In this document: in pieces, positions 8,646-17,905 of the stretch | Numbering within the stretch: position 1 is the stretch's first letter | Layout: each line of letters opens with the position of its first letter | Source of the DNA: Litchfieldia alkalitelluris | GTDB taxonomy: Bacteria > Bacillota > Bacilli > Bacillales > Salisediminibacteriaceae | Length of the DNA stretch: 64,000 nt | Reading direction: 5' to 3' | NCBI RefSeq assembly: GCF_002153425.1 | Contig: NZ_KZ119600.1 | Span: 1,409,103 to 1,473,102 of the forward strand | Position numbers and translations under genes: made by a program | The notes under the pieces: model-generated | Database searches by the model: none | What the model saw: only the letters and a program-made list of their open reading frames with translations | What the model was told of the DNA's origin: nothing

Positions 8646-10220
8646 ATGTCAATCTATCAATCCATTGAACAGCTATTAAAGTACGGTCTGGAGAAAAATT
8701 TTTTTGAAGAGATGGATCGTGGCTATGTAAGAAACAGGGTGTTTGAAGTACTTCAACTAGAAGGTATTGAGCTCGCGTCTAGCGCAGAATATAAGTCTGT
8801 TTTGGAAAATAAACCTGAACCTGAACAGATGGTACAAGTGGAAGGAAATCTGGAATCCCCTGTCCCTATTCTAGAAGCAATTCTTGATTGGGCTGTTGCT
8901 AACGGACGGCTAAAGGAAAATACAGTTACAGAGCGGGATCTCTTTGATACAGCTGTGATGGGATGTCTTTTGGGACGTCCTTCAGATATATACAAGGAAT
9001 TTAAGGAGCAAGCAAGGGAATATGGAATGGAAACTGCCACGAAGGAGTTCTATCAATTTAGTCAAGACGCTCACTATATTCGAACTGATCGGATTGCGAA
9101 AAATGAAAGCTGGTTTACAGAAACTGCGTACGGGCCACTTGAAGTTACGATTAATCTATCTAAGCCAGAGAAGGATCCAAAAGAGATTGAAGCGGCGAAA
9201 AAAGCGAAAGCAACATCATACCCGAAATGTGTTCTTTGTAAAGAAAATGTAGGATACTCTGGACGTGTAAATCATCCTGCACGGCAAAACTTACGTACCA
9301 TTCCTATACAACTAGGGGACGAACGTTGGCATTTTCAGTTTTCCCCTTATGTTTACTATAACGAGCATGCCATTGTATTCAAGGACGAACATGAGCCGAT
9401 GAAAATTAGTAAGAGAACATTCGAAAGGCTGCTACAGTTTGTGGAGCAGTTCCCTCACTATTTCCTAGGATCAAATGCTGACCTACCGATAGTTGGGGGC
9501 TCTATCTTAAGCCATGACCATTTCCAAGGTGGGAACTATGTTTTTCCGATGGCTACTGCGAAAGTCGAAACGCCATTTTCAATGCAAGGTTTTCCAGAAG
9601 TGAAAGCAGGGATTGTAAAATGGCCGATGTCTGTTATCCGTCTTCAAGGTAAAGGGGTGGAGGATATGGTAGAAGCGGCGGAGTATATTCGTTCCGTATG
9701 GGCAACTTATTCAGATGAAGAGGTAGATATTCTTGCTTTCACTGAGGATACTCCTCATAATACGGTCACCCCAATTGCACGAATGAATGATGGGATGTTT
9801 GAACTGGATCTTGTTTTAAGAAACAACCGCACAAACGAAAAGTACCCTTTTGGCATTTTTCATCCCCATGAGGGGGTTCATCACATCAAGAAGGAGAATA
9901 TCGGCTTAATTGAGGTGATGGGACTTGCCGTTTTACCAGGGAGGCTGAAAAAAGAGTTAGTTGAGCTGGCTAATGCTATTAGTAGCTCTCGGTCAGAGGT
10001 AGAGATTCTAGAAAATCCAACAATTTCAAAACATTATAGTTGGGCAAAGAAAGTACTCCCAAATAAAGAGTGGGAAGCGGATGAGTGTCTTGGGAAATTG
10101 AAGGATGAAGTGAGTCTTGTATTTGTGCAGATATTAGAGCACGCAGGAGTTTATAAAAGGGATGAACAAGGAAAACGAACTTTTAGAAGATTAGTGGAAA
10201 AGTTATCTAAGGGAAAATAA
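8646..10220 (+). CDS. galT: UDP-glucose--hexose-1-phosphate uridylyltransferase (class II GalT)
   Basis: 524 residues, matching the long Firmicute-type class II GalT. It exchanges galactose 1-phosphate with UDP-glucose. The HDHFQGG sequence (LSHDHFQGGNYVF) is the active-site histidine motif, and PKCVLCKENVGYSGR with NHPARQNLR is typical of the class. Start ATG 8646, preceded by AAGGAAGTG. Third gene of galKET, 33 bases after galE. The APH-type kinase gene begins about 60 bases downstream without a clear terminator between them. Confidence 0.95.
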   Translation: MSIYQSIEQLLKYGLEKNFFEEMDRGYVRNRVFEVLQLEGIELASSAEYKSVLENKPEPEQMVQVEGNLESPVPILEAILDWAVANGRLKENTVTERDLFDTAVMGCLLGRPSDIYKEFKEQAREYGMETATKEFYQFSQDAHYIRTDRIAKNESWFTETAYGPLEVTINLSKPEKDPKEIEAAKKAKATSYPKCVLCKENVGYSGRVNHPARQNLRTIPIQLGDERWHFQFSPYVYYNEHAIVFKDEHEPMKISKRTFERLLQFVEQFPHYFLGSNADLPIVGGSILSHDHFQGGNYVFPMATAKVETPFSMQGFPEVKAGIVKWPMSVIRLQGKGVEDMVEAAEYIRSVWATYSDEEVDILAFTEDTPHNTVTPIARMNDGMFELDLVLRNNRTNEKYPFGIFHPHEGVHHIKKENIGLIEVMGLAVLPGRLKKELVELANAISSSRSEVEILENPTISKHYSWAKKVLPNKEWEADECLGKLKDEVSLVFVQILEHAGVYKRDEQGKRTFRRLVEKLSKGK

Positions 10221-10282
10221 ATGATGCAAAGGTGTTCCGTTGTGGAATGCCTTTAATCTGTTTTGAGTTGGAGGAACTTTTA

Positions 10283-11212
10283 TTGGAACTCGTAAATATT
10301 AGGGATATTTCTTCTAATTGGGGAATTGAAGTTAAAGAAGCTAAAAGATTGTCGGATCGGGCAACTCTTATTGTTTCTATGAATGATGAAAAGTATATTC
10401 TGAAGAAGAAGGAAAGTTTAGGACAACTTAAAAGGGAAGCGAAACTTCTAGATCATCTTAAAGACAATAGATTGTTAACGCAAAAACTAGTGTACAATAA
10501 ATTTGATAGTTTATTTGTTTATTATGGTAATGAAATTTATTGTATATACAATTATCTTTATGGTGAAACGGCTAGTGCTAGGGAGGCTCTGCAATATCCC
10601 ATGATTCCTAAACTTCTCGGAAAAACGATTGCTGAACAAAATAAAGCAATGGCCTCTATTAAATTTGCTGATGATTTTCCACAAAAAGACTTATACCATA
10701 TGGTTTACGGACATGCAATAAATAATATTGTAAAAGTTGATAATTGTAAAAAGCTCATAAAAATCTTTCACTTGTTGAGAGAAGATATAAATGAGGTAGT
10801 TCAATCTCTAAATAAACAACTAATTCATAGGGATAGCCATATGCATAATATAGTCTTTAAAGATGGCTTGTTAGTCGGTGTAATTGATTTCGATATATCA
10901 GAGGTAAATGTTAAGTTATTTGATATTTGTTATTGCTCGACCAGTGTGTTGAGTGAAGTGTTCCTAGAGGAGAATTTAAGGTCAAGTTGGGTTAGGTTCG
11001 TTGGGGATTTAGTAACGGAATATCACTTACATAACCCATTATCAATTAGTGAAAGGAATTCTATCTGGTATGTGATGTTGTGTATTCAAACTATTTTCAT
11101 GTCCTATTTCATTAATCATAAGGATTTATATCAAATTAATAAGGAAATGTTTCTCTGGATATATGAAAATAGAAGTAATATAGATAACATGGTTCTCCAA
11201 AATTTGAAATAA
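10283..11212 (+). CDS. Aminoglycoside phosphotransferase (APH)-family kinase
   Basis: About 309 residues with the protein-kinase-like APH fold: an N-terminal lobe with the lysine in YILKKKE, the catalytic loop LIHRDSHMHNIVF and the metal-binding IDFDISE. Such proteins include homoserine kinase-like and sugar or small-molecule kinases; the substrate cannot be read here. TTG 10283 is taken as start because GGAGG lies 8 bases upstream; the frame continues further upstream to 10232 without such a site. Placed directly after galT on the same strand and possibly cotranscribed, which would fit a sugar kinase, but this is only context. A strong terminator follows. Confidence 0.8.
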   Translation: MELVNIRDISSNWGIEVKEAKRLSDRATLIVSMNDEKYILKKKESLGQLKREAKLLDHLKDNRLLTQKLVYNKFDSLFVYYGNEIYCIYNYLYGETASAREALQYPMIPKLLGKTIAEQNKAMASIKFADDFPQKDLYHMVYGHAINNIVKVDNCKKLIKIFHLLREDINEVVQSLNKQLIHRDSHMHNIVFKDGLLVGVIDFDISEVNVKLFDICYCSTSVLSEVFLEENLRSSWVRFVGDLVTEYHLHNPLSISERNSIWYVMLCIQTIFMSYFINHKDLYQINKEMFLWIYENRSNIDNMVLQNLK

Positions 11213-11244
11213 ATTCCCCCCAGGTATAATCAAGTATATTAACA

Positions 11245-11281
11245 AAAAGCACAGACTTATATTATAGAGTCTGTGCTTTTT
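11245..11281. terminator. Bidirectional terminator
   Basis: AAAAAGCACAGACT / AGTCTGTGCTTTTT perfect arms with a short loop, T-runs on both strands. It closes the APH-family kinase gene on the plus strand and the two small minus-strand genes on the other side. Confidence 0.9.
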
Positions 11282-11337
11282 ATACGTTAGATTATGATAT
11301 TACTTTTGGACGCCCTCTGTTATTATTAGTAATCTGC

Positions 11338-11463
11338 TTACTCAAACGCTTTAATTCCTAAACCGTAATGTATAAACAGGAAAGCGATAATCATCAAGCA
11401 TAATCCTATGAGTAATCCTCTAATTGCTTCATTCTTTTTTAGTTCTTGCAATACTTCTTTCAC
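11338..11463 (-). CDS. Small single-pass membrane protein, 41 residues
   Basis: Found on the minus strand between the terminator and the next gene. It starts at GTG 11463 behind an excellent AAAGGAGGAG site. The sequence opens MKEVLQELKKNEAIRG, followed by a hydrophobic helix GLLIGLCLMIIAFLFIHYG and a short tail. Topology looks like a charged amphipathic N terminus with one membrane span. It sits 25 bases behind the upstream minus-strand gene and probably shares its transcript. No family recognised; the ribosome site and clean start-stop make it a likely real gene. Confidence 0.65.
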   Translation of the reverse strand: MKEVLQELKKNEAIRGLLIGLCLMIIAFLFIHYGLGIKAFE

Positions 11464-11488
11464 TATTTCTCCTCCTTTCAGTCAATAA

Positions 11489-11800
11489 TTAATGGGTGAG
11501 AGGAGAAATAAGTGTACTTCCGTATTTAATCGTCATTAACAATGCATTGATTTTAACAGTCGCAACGAAAGATTCAATGTAGTCTGTAAAAGTTAGTTCA
11601 TATTCAGGTGTATAATAGAAAAATTCTGAGTTGAATTTATTCGTTTTATCAGTGTTTGAAAAAGGAAGCAGTCCAGATTCATAGGAATGATTGTCATACT
11701 GGGTAATACTTATATCAGCAGCAATCTCGACCTTTGAATGAAATAATTCAAGAACAACAACGTTCAAGAGTAATAGGAGGCATAGGACAATGTTTCTCAT
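11489..11800 (-). CDS. Hypothetical exported or membrane-anchored protein
   Basis: About 103 residues with an N-terminal hydrophobic segment (NIVLCLLLLLNVVVLEL), then a polar domain rich in Tyr, Thr and Asn (SEFFYYTPEYELTFTDYIESF). Start ATG 11800 is preferred over ATG 11806 because AAGAAGG then lies 7 bases upstream. No family recognised. It is the first gene of a two-gene minus-strand unit with the 41-residue membrane protein. Being secreted or tethered is inferred from the N-terminal segment. Confidence 0.55.
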   Translation of the reverse strand: MRNIVLCLLLLLNVVVLELFHSKVEIAADISITQYDNHSYESGLLPFSNTDKTNKFNSEFFYYTPEYELTFTDYIESFVATVKINALLMTIKYGSTLISPLTH

Positions 11801-12104
11801 GTTCATTCCTTCTTATCGTTAAATTATTTTGGAGTACTGTAAGTGGTTCTATTATATCACTAATTAAAAGTAGAGAAGTAGCACGATTTTTTATGTGTCA
11901 GACAGCTTAGACCTATACTACAGAGGTATTTAGGAACGGGGTGAAGTACTTCCAATTATAAAAAGGGCCATTACTAATACAACTATTTATTATATCGCAA
12001 TTGGTTAAACTTGGATTATAATAAGTATAGTGATGGAACGGCTAAAATGTGAGACAAGGGGGGAGGTCTGTTCCCCGAGACGGCGTTTCCACGTGGAGGG
12101 CTAT

Positions 12105-12815
12105 ATGGATAAAGAAACTCAAGAAACCTTTGGAAATAAAAACAATAGCTTAAATGGGGTAACTGTAGCAGGGATGCTTTCATTAGGCGTGATTTTATTT
12201 ATAGTGGGTACCTTTATTTATAGTGTGTATTATAAAGAGAACGCCTTATTAATTAGTGATTCACCAAACAATTCTAATACGATAGAGATTGTTGAGATAG
12301 GAAAACCAGCAGATTTTAGAGGGCATCAAATAAGATTAAAACATAAGTGGTCACATTTCGACCTTCGTTTTGACTATAGAGGAAAGCAAATTACTGAAAG
12401 AGACATTCAGGTTAGTTGGGAAACTGACGGCAAAGCTAATATTTACATAGATACTAGCGAACTTCTCCCAATTGTTATCCATTTCAACAGCGGAACCTCC
12501 CCAATTTTTCAAGTAGGTGAAGTAGAACCTTCCTTCTTTCCCTTTATGAGAGAAGAATCACCGAATCATCAAAATATAATTGAGTTTAGAGAAACAGGAT
12601 TCAGAAACTTCAGCGTACTAAGGATTTATTACGGTGATATTGGTAGTAACCTCGAAAGTTTTGTGGAACACATTCCAAGTGATTTCTACACTCTGGACAA
12701 TTTTAAGGTTGAATGGGTACACGATGAACTCGTACTAATAGATGTCATGAGGAAAAGTGATGAGGACGAATGGTATATAGAAGAGACACTAAAGATTGAT
12801 TTTTCGAAAGAGTAA
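12105..12815 (+). CDS. Hypothetical membrane-anchored protein (DUF5412-like?)
   Basis: About 236 residues: a short cytoplasmic N terminus, one membrane helix (GMLSLGVILFIVGTFIYSVYY) near residues 24-44, then an extracellular domain with WSHFDLRFDYRGKQITERDIQVSWETDG and an acidic end. ATG 12105 has GGAGGG seven bases upstream; the frame reaches back to 12030, but that stretch is Gly/Arg-rich with no homology and probably untranslated leader. The ending EWYIEETLKIDF resembles small Bacillus anchored proteins of the DUF5412 type; I hold this loosely. The next gene begins 40 bases later and may be cotranscribed. Confidence 0.6.
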   Translation: MDKETQETFGNKNNSLNGVTVAGMLSLGVILFIVGTFIYSVYYKENALLISDSPNNSNTIEIVEIGKPADFRGHQIRLKHKWSHFDLRFDYRGKQITERDIQVSWETDGKANIYIDTSELLPIVIHFNSGTSPIFQVGEVEPSFFPFMREESPNHQNIIEFRETGFRNFSVLRIYYGDIGSNLESFVEHIPSDFYTLDNFKVEWVHDELVLIDVMRKSDEDEWYIEETLKIDFSKE

Positions 12816-12855
12816 TATATTTAATCAATTTATCGTAAAAAAGAGGTGGGGTTAG

Positions 12856-13200
12856 TTGAAACAGTTCTATTGGCCACTCATTGCATTTGTTAATTTTGTA
12901 TTAGGGATACTTTTTTATTTTCCAAGTATAACTGGCTACATGTCGGTACTTTACGCATTAAACTATCTTTTCGGGTGGGGAATAGACCCTCATCTTGAAC
13001 CTAATTTTTTTATAGGCTCTTTACTGATGACGGTTGCGGCTTGTCTTTTTTATTTTCCCCTTCTTATTTTTCCAAATCTCTTATTTTACAAACAGCTGCA
13101 ACCAAATAAACTTTTATATATGAGTTTTACTATCGTATTTTTGTTAATAGGGTTTGCCACAAACATGCATTTCAGATTTGATAGACTACTATATTATTAG
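12856..13200 (+). CDS. Hypothetical integral membrane protein
   Basis: 114 residues, mostly hydrophobic, with three probable membrane helices (near residues 5-25, 50-80 and 88-105). It starts at TTG 12856 after AAGAGGTGGGG. It follows the anchored protein gene by 40 bases on the same strand. No family recognised. Confidence 0.55.
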   Translation: MKQFYWPLIAFVNFVLGILFYFPSITGYMSVLYALNYLFGWGIDPHLEPNFFIGSLLMTVAACLFYFPLLIFPNLLFYKQLQPNKLLYMSFTIVFLLIGFATNMHFRFDRLLYY

Positions 13201-13305
13201 GGGACGACGTGCAGTGTCCTAAGTCAACATTCTTTCTATTGCTGCGCTTATTTTCTATAATGAACATTACAATAAACTAATTTTTCACAAAAAAAGAAGG
13301 TTATA

Positions 13306-14172
13306 ATGATGTCCACATGGTTTTTACTCGCGGTTGCAAGTGCAATTGTATTTGGATTTTCTACATTTTTTTTCAAAATAAATTCATTTAAAGACTGGCC
13401 ATTGCTCCCATTCTTCGTTGGGGTCTATGGAAGCGGTACATTGGCTTTTGTTGTCACTGCGTATTGGGAGGGTGTCCTCTTTCTCACCACCGCTGTTATC
13501 CTCAGTGGGGTCGTTGTGGGAATAGGTTCCACGTTTGGAAATCTATTATTTATGAAAGCACTGGAGCACGGACCAGTAAGTCTCACTTCACCAATTGTTA
13601 ATACCAACATCCTATTGATCGTGCTCATGTCCGTGTTTCTTTACGGCGAGCGACTTGGTGTATTTGAATATACTGGGATTCTCTTGATTATTGCAGCTAT
13701 CACGATTCTCCCCCTTGATCCAAAGGAAAAACTGAGTATCCCAAATCGAATTTGGTATGTGTATGCTTTAGCAGCGACCGTTTTATTCTTCTTGCGCAAC
13801 GGGGGATTGAAGGTTACAGAGGAAATGGCCTTGCCAAACACCACGATTTTGATGGTCGGCTATTTCGTGGGAACAGTGTGGTCTATTTACGCTTATATTT
13901 TAGATCGGGGGAAAAAGAAGGTGCCGCAGTCCAAGCAAGTGAAGGCAGTAGTTTTTGGATTGATCACGGGGCTGTTTTCTTATGGAGGTATGCAGTTATA
14001 TGCCGTGGCACTACAAACAGGACCTGCAAGTATCATTTCGCCCATTTTTGCCACGAACAGTTTAGTGGTGGCATTGTTATCAATTCTTTACTTAAAGGAA
14101 AAACTAACGGGCTTGCAAGTAGCAACGTTAGTATGTGTTTTTGTTGGGATTGTTTTACTTCGAGTTGGTTAA
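13306..14172 (+). CDS. EamA/DMT family transporter
   Basis: 288 residues with about ten membrane helices in two related EamA halves. Typical end-of-half motifs are SPIVNTNILLIVLMSVFLYGERL in the first half and SPIFATNSLVVALLSILYLKEKL in the second. The family exports or imports small metabolites; the substrate cannot be told. Start ATG 13306 (or 13309) follows AAAAGAAGG. It seems monocistronic. Confidence 0.88.
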   Translation: MMSTWFLLAVASAIVFGFSTFFFKINSFKDWPLLPFFVGVYGSGTLAFVVTAYWEGVLFLTTAVILSGVVVGIGSTFGNLLFMKALEHGPVSLTSPIVNTNILLIVLMSVFLYGERLGVFEYTGILLIIAAITILPLDPKEKLSIPNRIWYVYALAATVLFFLRNGGLKVTEEMALPNTTILMVGYFVGTVWSIYAYILDRGKKKVPQSKQVKAVVFGLITGLFSYGGMQLYAVALQTGPASIISPIFATNSLVVALLSILYLKEKLTGLQVATLVCVFVGIVLLRVG

Positions 14173-14287
14173 GAATGTGGGTCAGGATAATTTCCCGGGC
14201 AAGTTCCAGAACTAAATTTTGTTACTAGAACAGGCACCATTTTTTTCGGGAAAAATTAGTTAAATATAATCAAGAAGGGTGAGACGA

Positions 14288-14461
14288 ATGGATAAAAATC
14301 AGATTGAAGAAGCGATTGTGGAATTAAAGGATGAATACATACAGCTTCAAAACAACTTGGAAAAGCTAGAATCTATTAATGGAAACTTAGCTCCACTCGA
14401 AAAGCGATTAACTGAAATTGAGGGGGAATTGAAGGTCCTTCATGAAAAGCGAAGAAGATAA
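14288..14461 (+). CDS. SE1832-like small coiled-coil protein
   Basis: 57 residues, entirely helical and charged: IEEAIVELKDEYIQLQNNL then LEKRLTEIEGELKVLHEKRRR. The length and heptad pattern match the small SE1832 family of Bacillales, whose function is not known. ATG 14288 is 9 bases after AAGAAGG. Confidence 0.7.
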   Translation: MDKNQIEEAIVELKDEYIQLQNNLEKLESINGNLAPLEKRLTEIEGELKVLHEKRRR

Positions 14462-14553
14462 CCTGTTTATATAGTAATAATGTGAAAGCACTACGAACAT
14501 GTTTTTACAGAACGATTCCAATATCATATTTTCATAGATTGTAGGTGGATTCA

Positions 14554-15042
14554 ATGATTTCAGTAAAGGAACCAGAACTACGTTTGGCAAAAGATTCAGT
14601 AAAGGTTTGGATGATTAGTGAGACGATTGGAAACATTATATGGTTTGCAATCTTAGGTATATTGTTTTTATTAAATCATGTTTTCGCGTGGGCCAATTGG
14701 ATAAATTGGTTTTTATTAAGTGGGTTAATCGTTTCCGTTGTTTTTTCGATTTGGGCATACATCAGTGCTTATTTGAAATATAAACATTGGCGATATTCGG
14801 TGGATGACGAATTTTTGCAGCTAAAGTCAGGTGCCCTTGTTGATGAGTATCAACTCATTCCGATGACAAAAATTCAAGCAGTATCAACGAAACAAGGACC
14901 AATCTTAAGGAAGTATGGACTCTGTTCTTTATCCGTGCAAACAATGGGTTCTCAACATTCTATTCCAGCTTTGTCGAAGTCGGTAGCACAGGACCTCCGT
15001 AACCTAATCGCTCATTATGCGAATGTGGAGGAAGAAGATTAA
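14554..15042 (+). CDS. ydbS: PH domain membrane protein, YdbS-like
   Basis: About 162 residues: two membrane helices (residues 20-75) followed by a bacterial PH domain (bPH_2) with KHWRYSVDDEFLQLKSGALVDEYQLIPMTKIQAVST. In Bacillus, YdbS is encoded just before the larger YdbT, as here. Start ATG 14554 has AGGTGG upstream. Its TAA overlaps the ATG of the next gene (TAATG), so the two proteins are coupled and probably form a membrane complex. Members of this pair have been linked to resistance to some bacteriocins or stresses in other Bacillus; exact role unclear. Confidence 0.85.
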   Translation: MISVKEPELRLAKDSVKVWMISETIGNIIWFAILGILFLLNHVFAWANWINWFLLSGLIVSVVFSIWAYISAYLKYKHWRYSVDDEFLQLKSGALVDEYQLIPMTKIQAVSTKQGPILRKYGLCSLSVQTMGSQHSIPALSKSVAQDLRNLIAHYANVEEED

Positions 15043-16556
15043 TGGATACAGAGAAGCGATATCATCCAGTAATAATACTCATTGATTTCCTTAGTTTTAT
15101 TAAGGGGATGTTATTTCCAATCGTATTCTTGTTTTTATTAAATAGGGGCTCTGATTCGGTGCTTCTTATGGTAGGGAAATATGCATTTTGGATTCTGTTA
15201 GTACTCTCTATACCGTATATCTTGTTGAAATGGTTTACATATACCTATCGCGTCGATACTAATGCTTTCCACGTATCAAAAGGTATTTTTGTGAAATCTA
15301 AACGATCGATTCCTTTTTATAAAATAGAGAACATGAATCGAAAGACTGGTGTAATACACCGTCTGTTTAGGGTGACATCACTCCGTTTTGAAACAGGAAT
15401 CACAGGAGAAGAATCAACTGTTGAGTTTAAAGCAGTTTCCTTGGAGGAAGCGGCGGAAATGGAGAGACTCGTAGAATCTGAGCGAGAAGTAGATGGTTTT
15501 GATTTTTCACGTACCGTAATAGGAGGAGAAGAAAAGGAACAACAAGATCAAGATCATACGTTAGGAAAAAACAAGGAAAGACATATCCACTATACCCCGA
15601 CGAAGAGGGACACTGTGAAAGCAGCGTTCACGTCACTTAGTTTTCTCATTATTTTCCCTGTTGTAATGACAATATACTCCAATACAAATGACATACTACA
15701 ATTGGAAGAGAGGACAAAGGGATTGCTAGGGTTTTTCACAGGATCTGTCTTGTTGAGTGTGCTTGGAATCGTAGTTTTACTTATGTTATCGATAGGTATG
15801 GGAATGATCTTTACATTTATCAAATATGGAAAGTATGAAATTTCCTCAGACGATGACCGGATATATATTAAAAAAGGTGTTATGAGTGAAACCACCTTTA
15901 CCATCGTAAAGGAGCGTGTACAGGCTATTGAAATGAAGCAGACGCTATTAAAACGAATATTAGGATTGGCGGAAGTGAAGTTGATAAGCGCTGGGGAAAT
16001 AAGTTTAGGAACAGAAGATGCAGAAGTTAACTCGCTCTACCCATTTTTGCCTGTGAAAAGGGCGTATCAAATAGTATCTGAGATTCTACCTGAATATGAA
16101 GTTTTGGAAAAAATGGATAAATTACCACGTGTTTCCTTGCTGATTCGTTTAGTGAAGCCGTATTGGGTTTGGGCGATTGCGACTGGAATCTTATATTTTG
16201 TTCAACCAACTATTTTTGGACTGGAGATAGCATGGTGGTTGTTGTCGTTGAGCCTATTTCTTTATATTGTATTCCTGAGGTTATTGAACTTTTATCATAC
16301 TCGCTATACTTTGCACGGAAGTTTCGTTCAGTTTCAAAGTGGCAGCTTAACCACCTCACTTTTTGTGTCTAGGCGGGAAAAAATCGTTGAAGTATCTGTT
16401 TCTCGAAGAATATTGCAGAAAAAATTTGGGCTGGCTTCGATAGGAACTATGAATCGTGGGAATCCCATCCATATGAATGGGGTTGAAGATGTTCCTGTAG
16501 GAATGGCTAAACAGTTTTATTCTTGGTATTACAACAGGAGGAAAAATGAAACCTAA
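15042..16556 (+). CDS. ydbT: PH domain membrane protein, YdbT-like
   Basis: 504 residues with three bPH_2 domains alternating with pairs of membrane helices. The repeated signature is W/YRVDTNAFHVSKGIFVKSKRSIPFYKI..., DDRIYIKKGVMSETTFTIVKERVQAIE and HGSFVQFQSGSLTTSLFVSRREKIVE. A charged linker (GGEEKEQQDQDH) follows the first domain. The ATG overlaps the stop of the YdbS-like gene. Length and organisation match YdbT. Likely membrane partner of YdbS. Confidence 0.88.
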   Translation: MDTEKRYHPVIILIDFLSFIKGMLFPIVFLFLLNRGSDSVLLMVGKYAFWILLVLSIPYILLKWFTYTYRVDTNAFHVSKGIFVKSKRSIPFYKIENMNRKTGVIHRLFRVTSLRFETGITGEESTVEFKAVSLEEAAEMERLVESEREVDGFDFSRTVIGGEEKEQQDQDHTLGKNKERHIHYTPTKRDTVKAAFTSLSFLIIFPVVMTIYSNTNDILQLEERTKGLLGFFTGSVLLSVLGIVVLLMLSIGMGMIFTFIKYGKYEISSDDDRIYIKKGVMSETTFTIVKERVQAIEMKQTLLKRILGLAEVKLISAGEISLGTEDAEVNSLYPFLPVKRAYQIVSEILPEYEVLEKMDKLPRVSLLIRLVKPYWVWAIATGILYFVQPTIFGLEIAWWLLSLSLFLYIVFLRLLNFYHTRYTLHGSFVQFQSGSLTTSLFVSRREKIVEVSVSRRILQKKFGLASIGTMNRGNPIHMNGVEDVPVGMAKQFYSWYYNRRKNET

Positions 16557-16607
16557 TCACTCCTCGCTACGTAAATTGTAAGAACATGTTAAAAGGTAGG
16601 AGTTCAT

Positions 16608-17198
16608 ATGCAAACACTTAAGAATATCGATTCCGATACGTTATTTCCATATCTCATGACGAGTGGACTTATATTACTCATTTCAGCTTTTTTCATGCCA
16701 TTTGCGGCGATTATGTTGGTTCAGGACTTGCTTTTCTATTCACCTGATCACTGGTCTTTTATTCGTCCAACAGAAGCATACCTCGCCTTCTTTATAGGGA
16801 TGATTTGGATAGCTCTTATTGTGTTTTCTTTTTTGTTTACTAAAATGCATATTGAAAAAAAAGGTAGGGAGTATAAACTAACTTGGATACATATTATTAA
16901 CTTTGTTTTTGCTATCGGGTTGCTGATTCTGTCTATCTATCACTATGCGTATCTTGATGAGGAAGGGGCACATGCGAATTCCTTCTGGACCTTCACGGAG
17001 AAGAGCATTGCGTGGAACGATGTTCATGAAGTAACGAGATTGGTGGAGGAAGGCTCTCTTGGGGTCATATCCTATACCTTTTCGAACGATGATACGTCCA
17101 TTACCATTCCTTTTGATTATCAAGATTACCATACAAATCGGGCAATTAAACGGATAAGAGAGTTATACGATTGGGAAATCGTGGACATTGTAAACTAG
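16608..17198 (+). CDS. Hypothetical four-helix membrane protein
   Basis: 196 residues: three or four membrane helices in the first 125 residues and a soluble C-terminal domain with FTEKSIAWNDVHEVTRLVEEG, which looks like a small PH-like or DUF-type beta domain. Start ATG 16608 follows GGTAGGAG. It sits 51 bases after the YdbT-like gene and could be cotranscribed. The PH-like C-terminal part suggests a relation to the two genes before it, but that is inference. Confidence 0.6.
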   Translation: MQTLKNIDSDTLFPYLMTSGLILLISAFFMPFAAIMLVQDLLFYSPDHWSFIRPTEAYLAFFIGMIWIALIVFSFLFTKMHIEKKGREYKLTWIHIINFVFAIGLLILSIYHYAYLDEEGAHANSFWTFTEKSIAWNDVHEVTRLVEEGSLGVISYTFSNDDTSITIPFDYQDYHTNRAIKRIRELYDWEIVDIVN

Positions 17199-17207
17199 GT
17201 TAAACTA

Positions 17208-17248
17208 AGGGGCGGTTCTCACGTTTTGTAAACGTGAGAACCGCCCCT
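17208..17248. terminator. Perfect REP-like palindrome, bidirectional terminator
   Basis: 19-bp perfect arms AGGGGCGGTTCTCACGTTT and complement with loop TGT. It belongs to the GGGACGGTTCT family dispersed in the window. It lies between convergent genes and also encodes the last ten or so residues of the minus-strand gene. Confidence 0.85.
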
Positions 17249-17905
17249 GCGTTTTTGTGTGGCAAACAGTGCTAGAATCAACACTAATTCGGACACGTTT
17301 CCTATTGCTTTACTATCGAAAGGAATAGTGAGTCCACCGACAACCCCCATAAGGACGAGCCCAATGAACAACCATTTCCACCCTGTTTTTCGCCAAAGGA
17401 TGATCGAGGCAATGAGAATAGCTACTGTAACTCCTAAAATCATGAGTCCGCCACCTGAACCACCTACACGAGTGTAACTTAATACGCCTTGCTGCCAAAT
17501 CGGTTTCAAAGAGAGTCGAAACAAGGGTATTACTTCGATGACAATAATTGCTCCTGTAACGATGAAAACGCCGTATTTTACTAATGGCTTGGTTACCCAG
17601 CTCACATCAGCATCTCTTAAGGTTTGCCAAGTAAAGGGAATGAGTAATGGAGTAAAAAGGGCGTGCAACCAAAATCGTGCGGCATTGAGTAACTCCAATA
17701 GTTCACTTTCACCAATATAACGGCCAATAGCCAAGATACCATTGTCATAAAACAAAGCTGCAGTGACAATTAACAAGAAAATAGAACAAATAGCCCAGGG
17801 ATTCCTAGCGGCAGAGATTATTCCATAAATTAGTAAGAGTGCATAAATAATAGTTAATATAAAGTAAATGACTGTATCCAAACGAATCACTCGCTTATCC
17901 ATCAT
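17219..17905 (-). CDS. Hypothetical polytopic membrane protein
   Basis: 228 residues with about seven membrane helices and a loop SYTRVGGSGGGLMILG. No family recognised. The C-terminal tail RRGGSHVYKT is encoded inside the REP-like palindrome, so the original stop has probably been replaced by repeat sequence. Start is ATG 17905 or 17902; no strong ribosome site is visible. Monocistronic. Confidence 0.6.
   Translation of the reverse strand: MMDKRVIRLDTVIYFILTIIYALLLIYGIISAARNPWAICSIFLLIVTAALFYDNGILAIGRYIGESELLELLNAARFWLHALFTPLLIPFTWQTLRDADVSWVTKPLVKYGVFIVTGAIIVIEVIPLFRLSLKPIWQQGVLSYTRVGGSGGGLMILGVTVAILIASIILWRKTGWKWLFIGLVLMGVVGGLTIPFDSKAIGNVSELVLILALFATQKRRGGSHVYKT

Noticed and set aside
12030-12104. 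Upstream start for the membrane-anchored protein
   Set aside because: ATG 12105 has a good GGAGGG site; the upstream residues are Gly/Arg-rich with no match.
13752-14228. 158-codon plus-strand frame within the EamA transporter gene
   Set aside because: It is an out-of-frame shadow of a clear membrane transporter gene.
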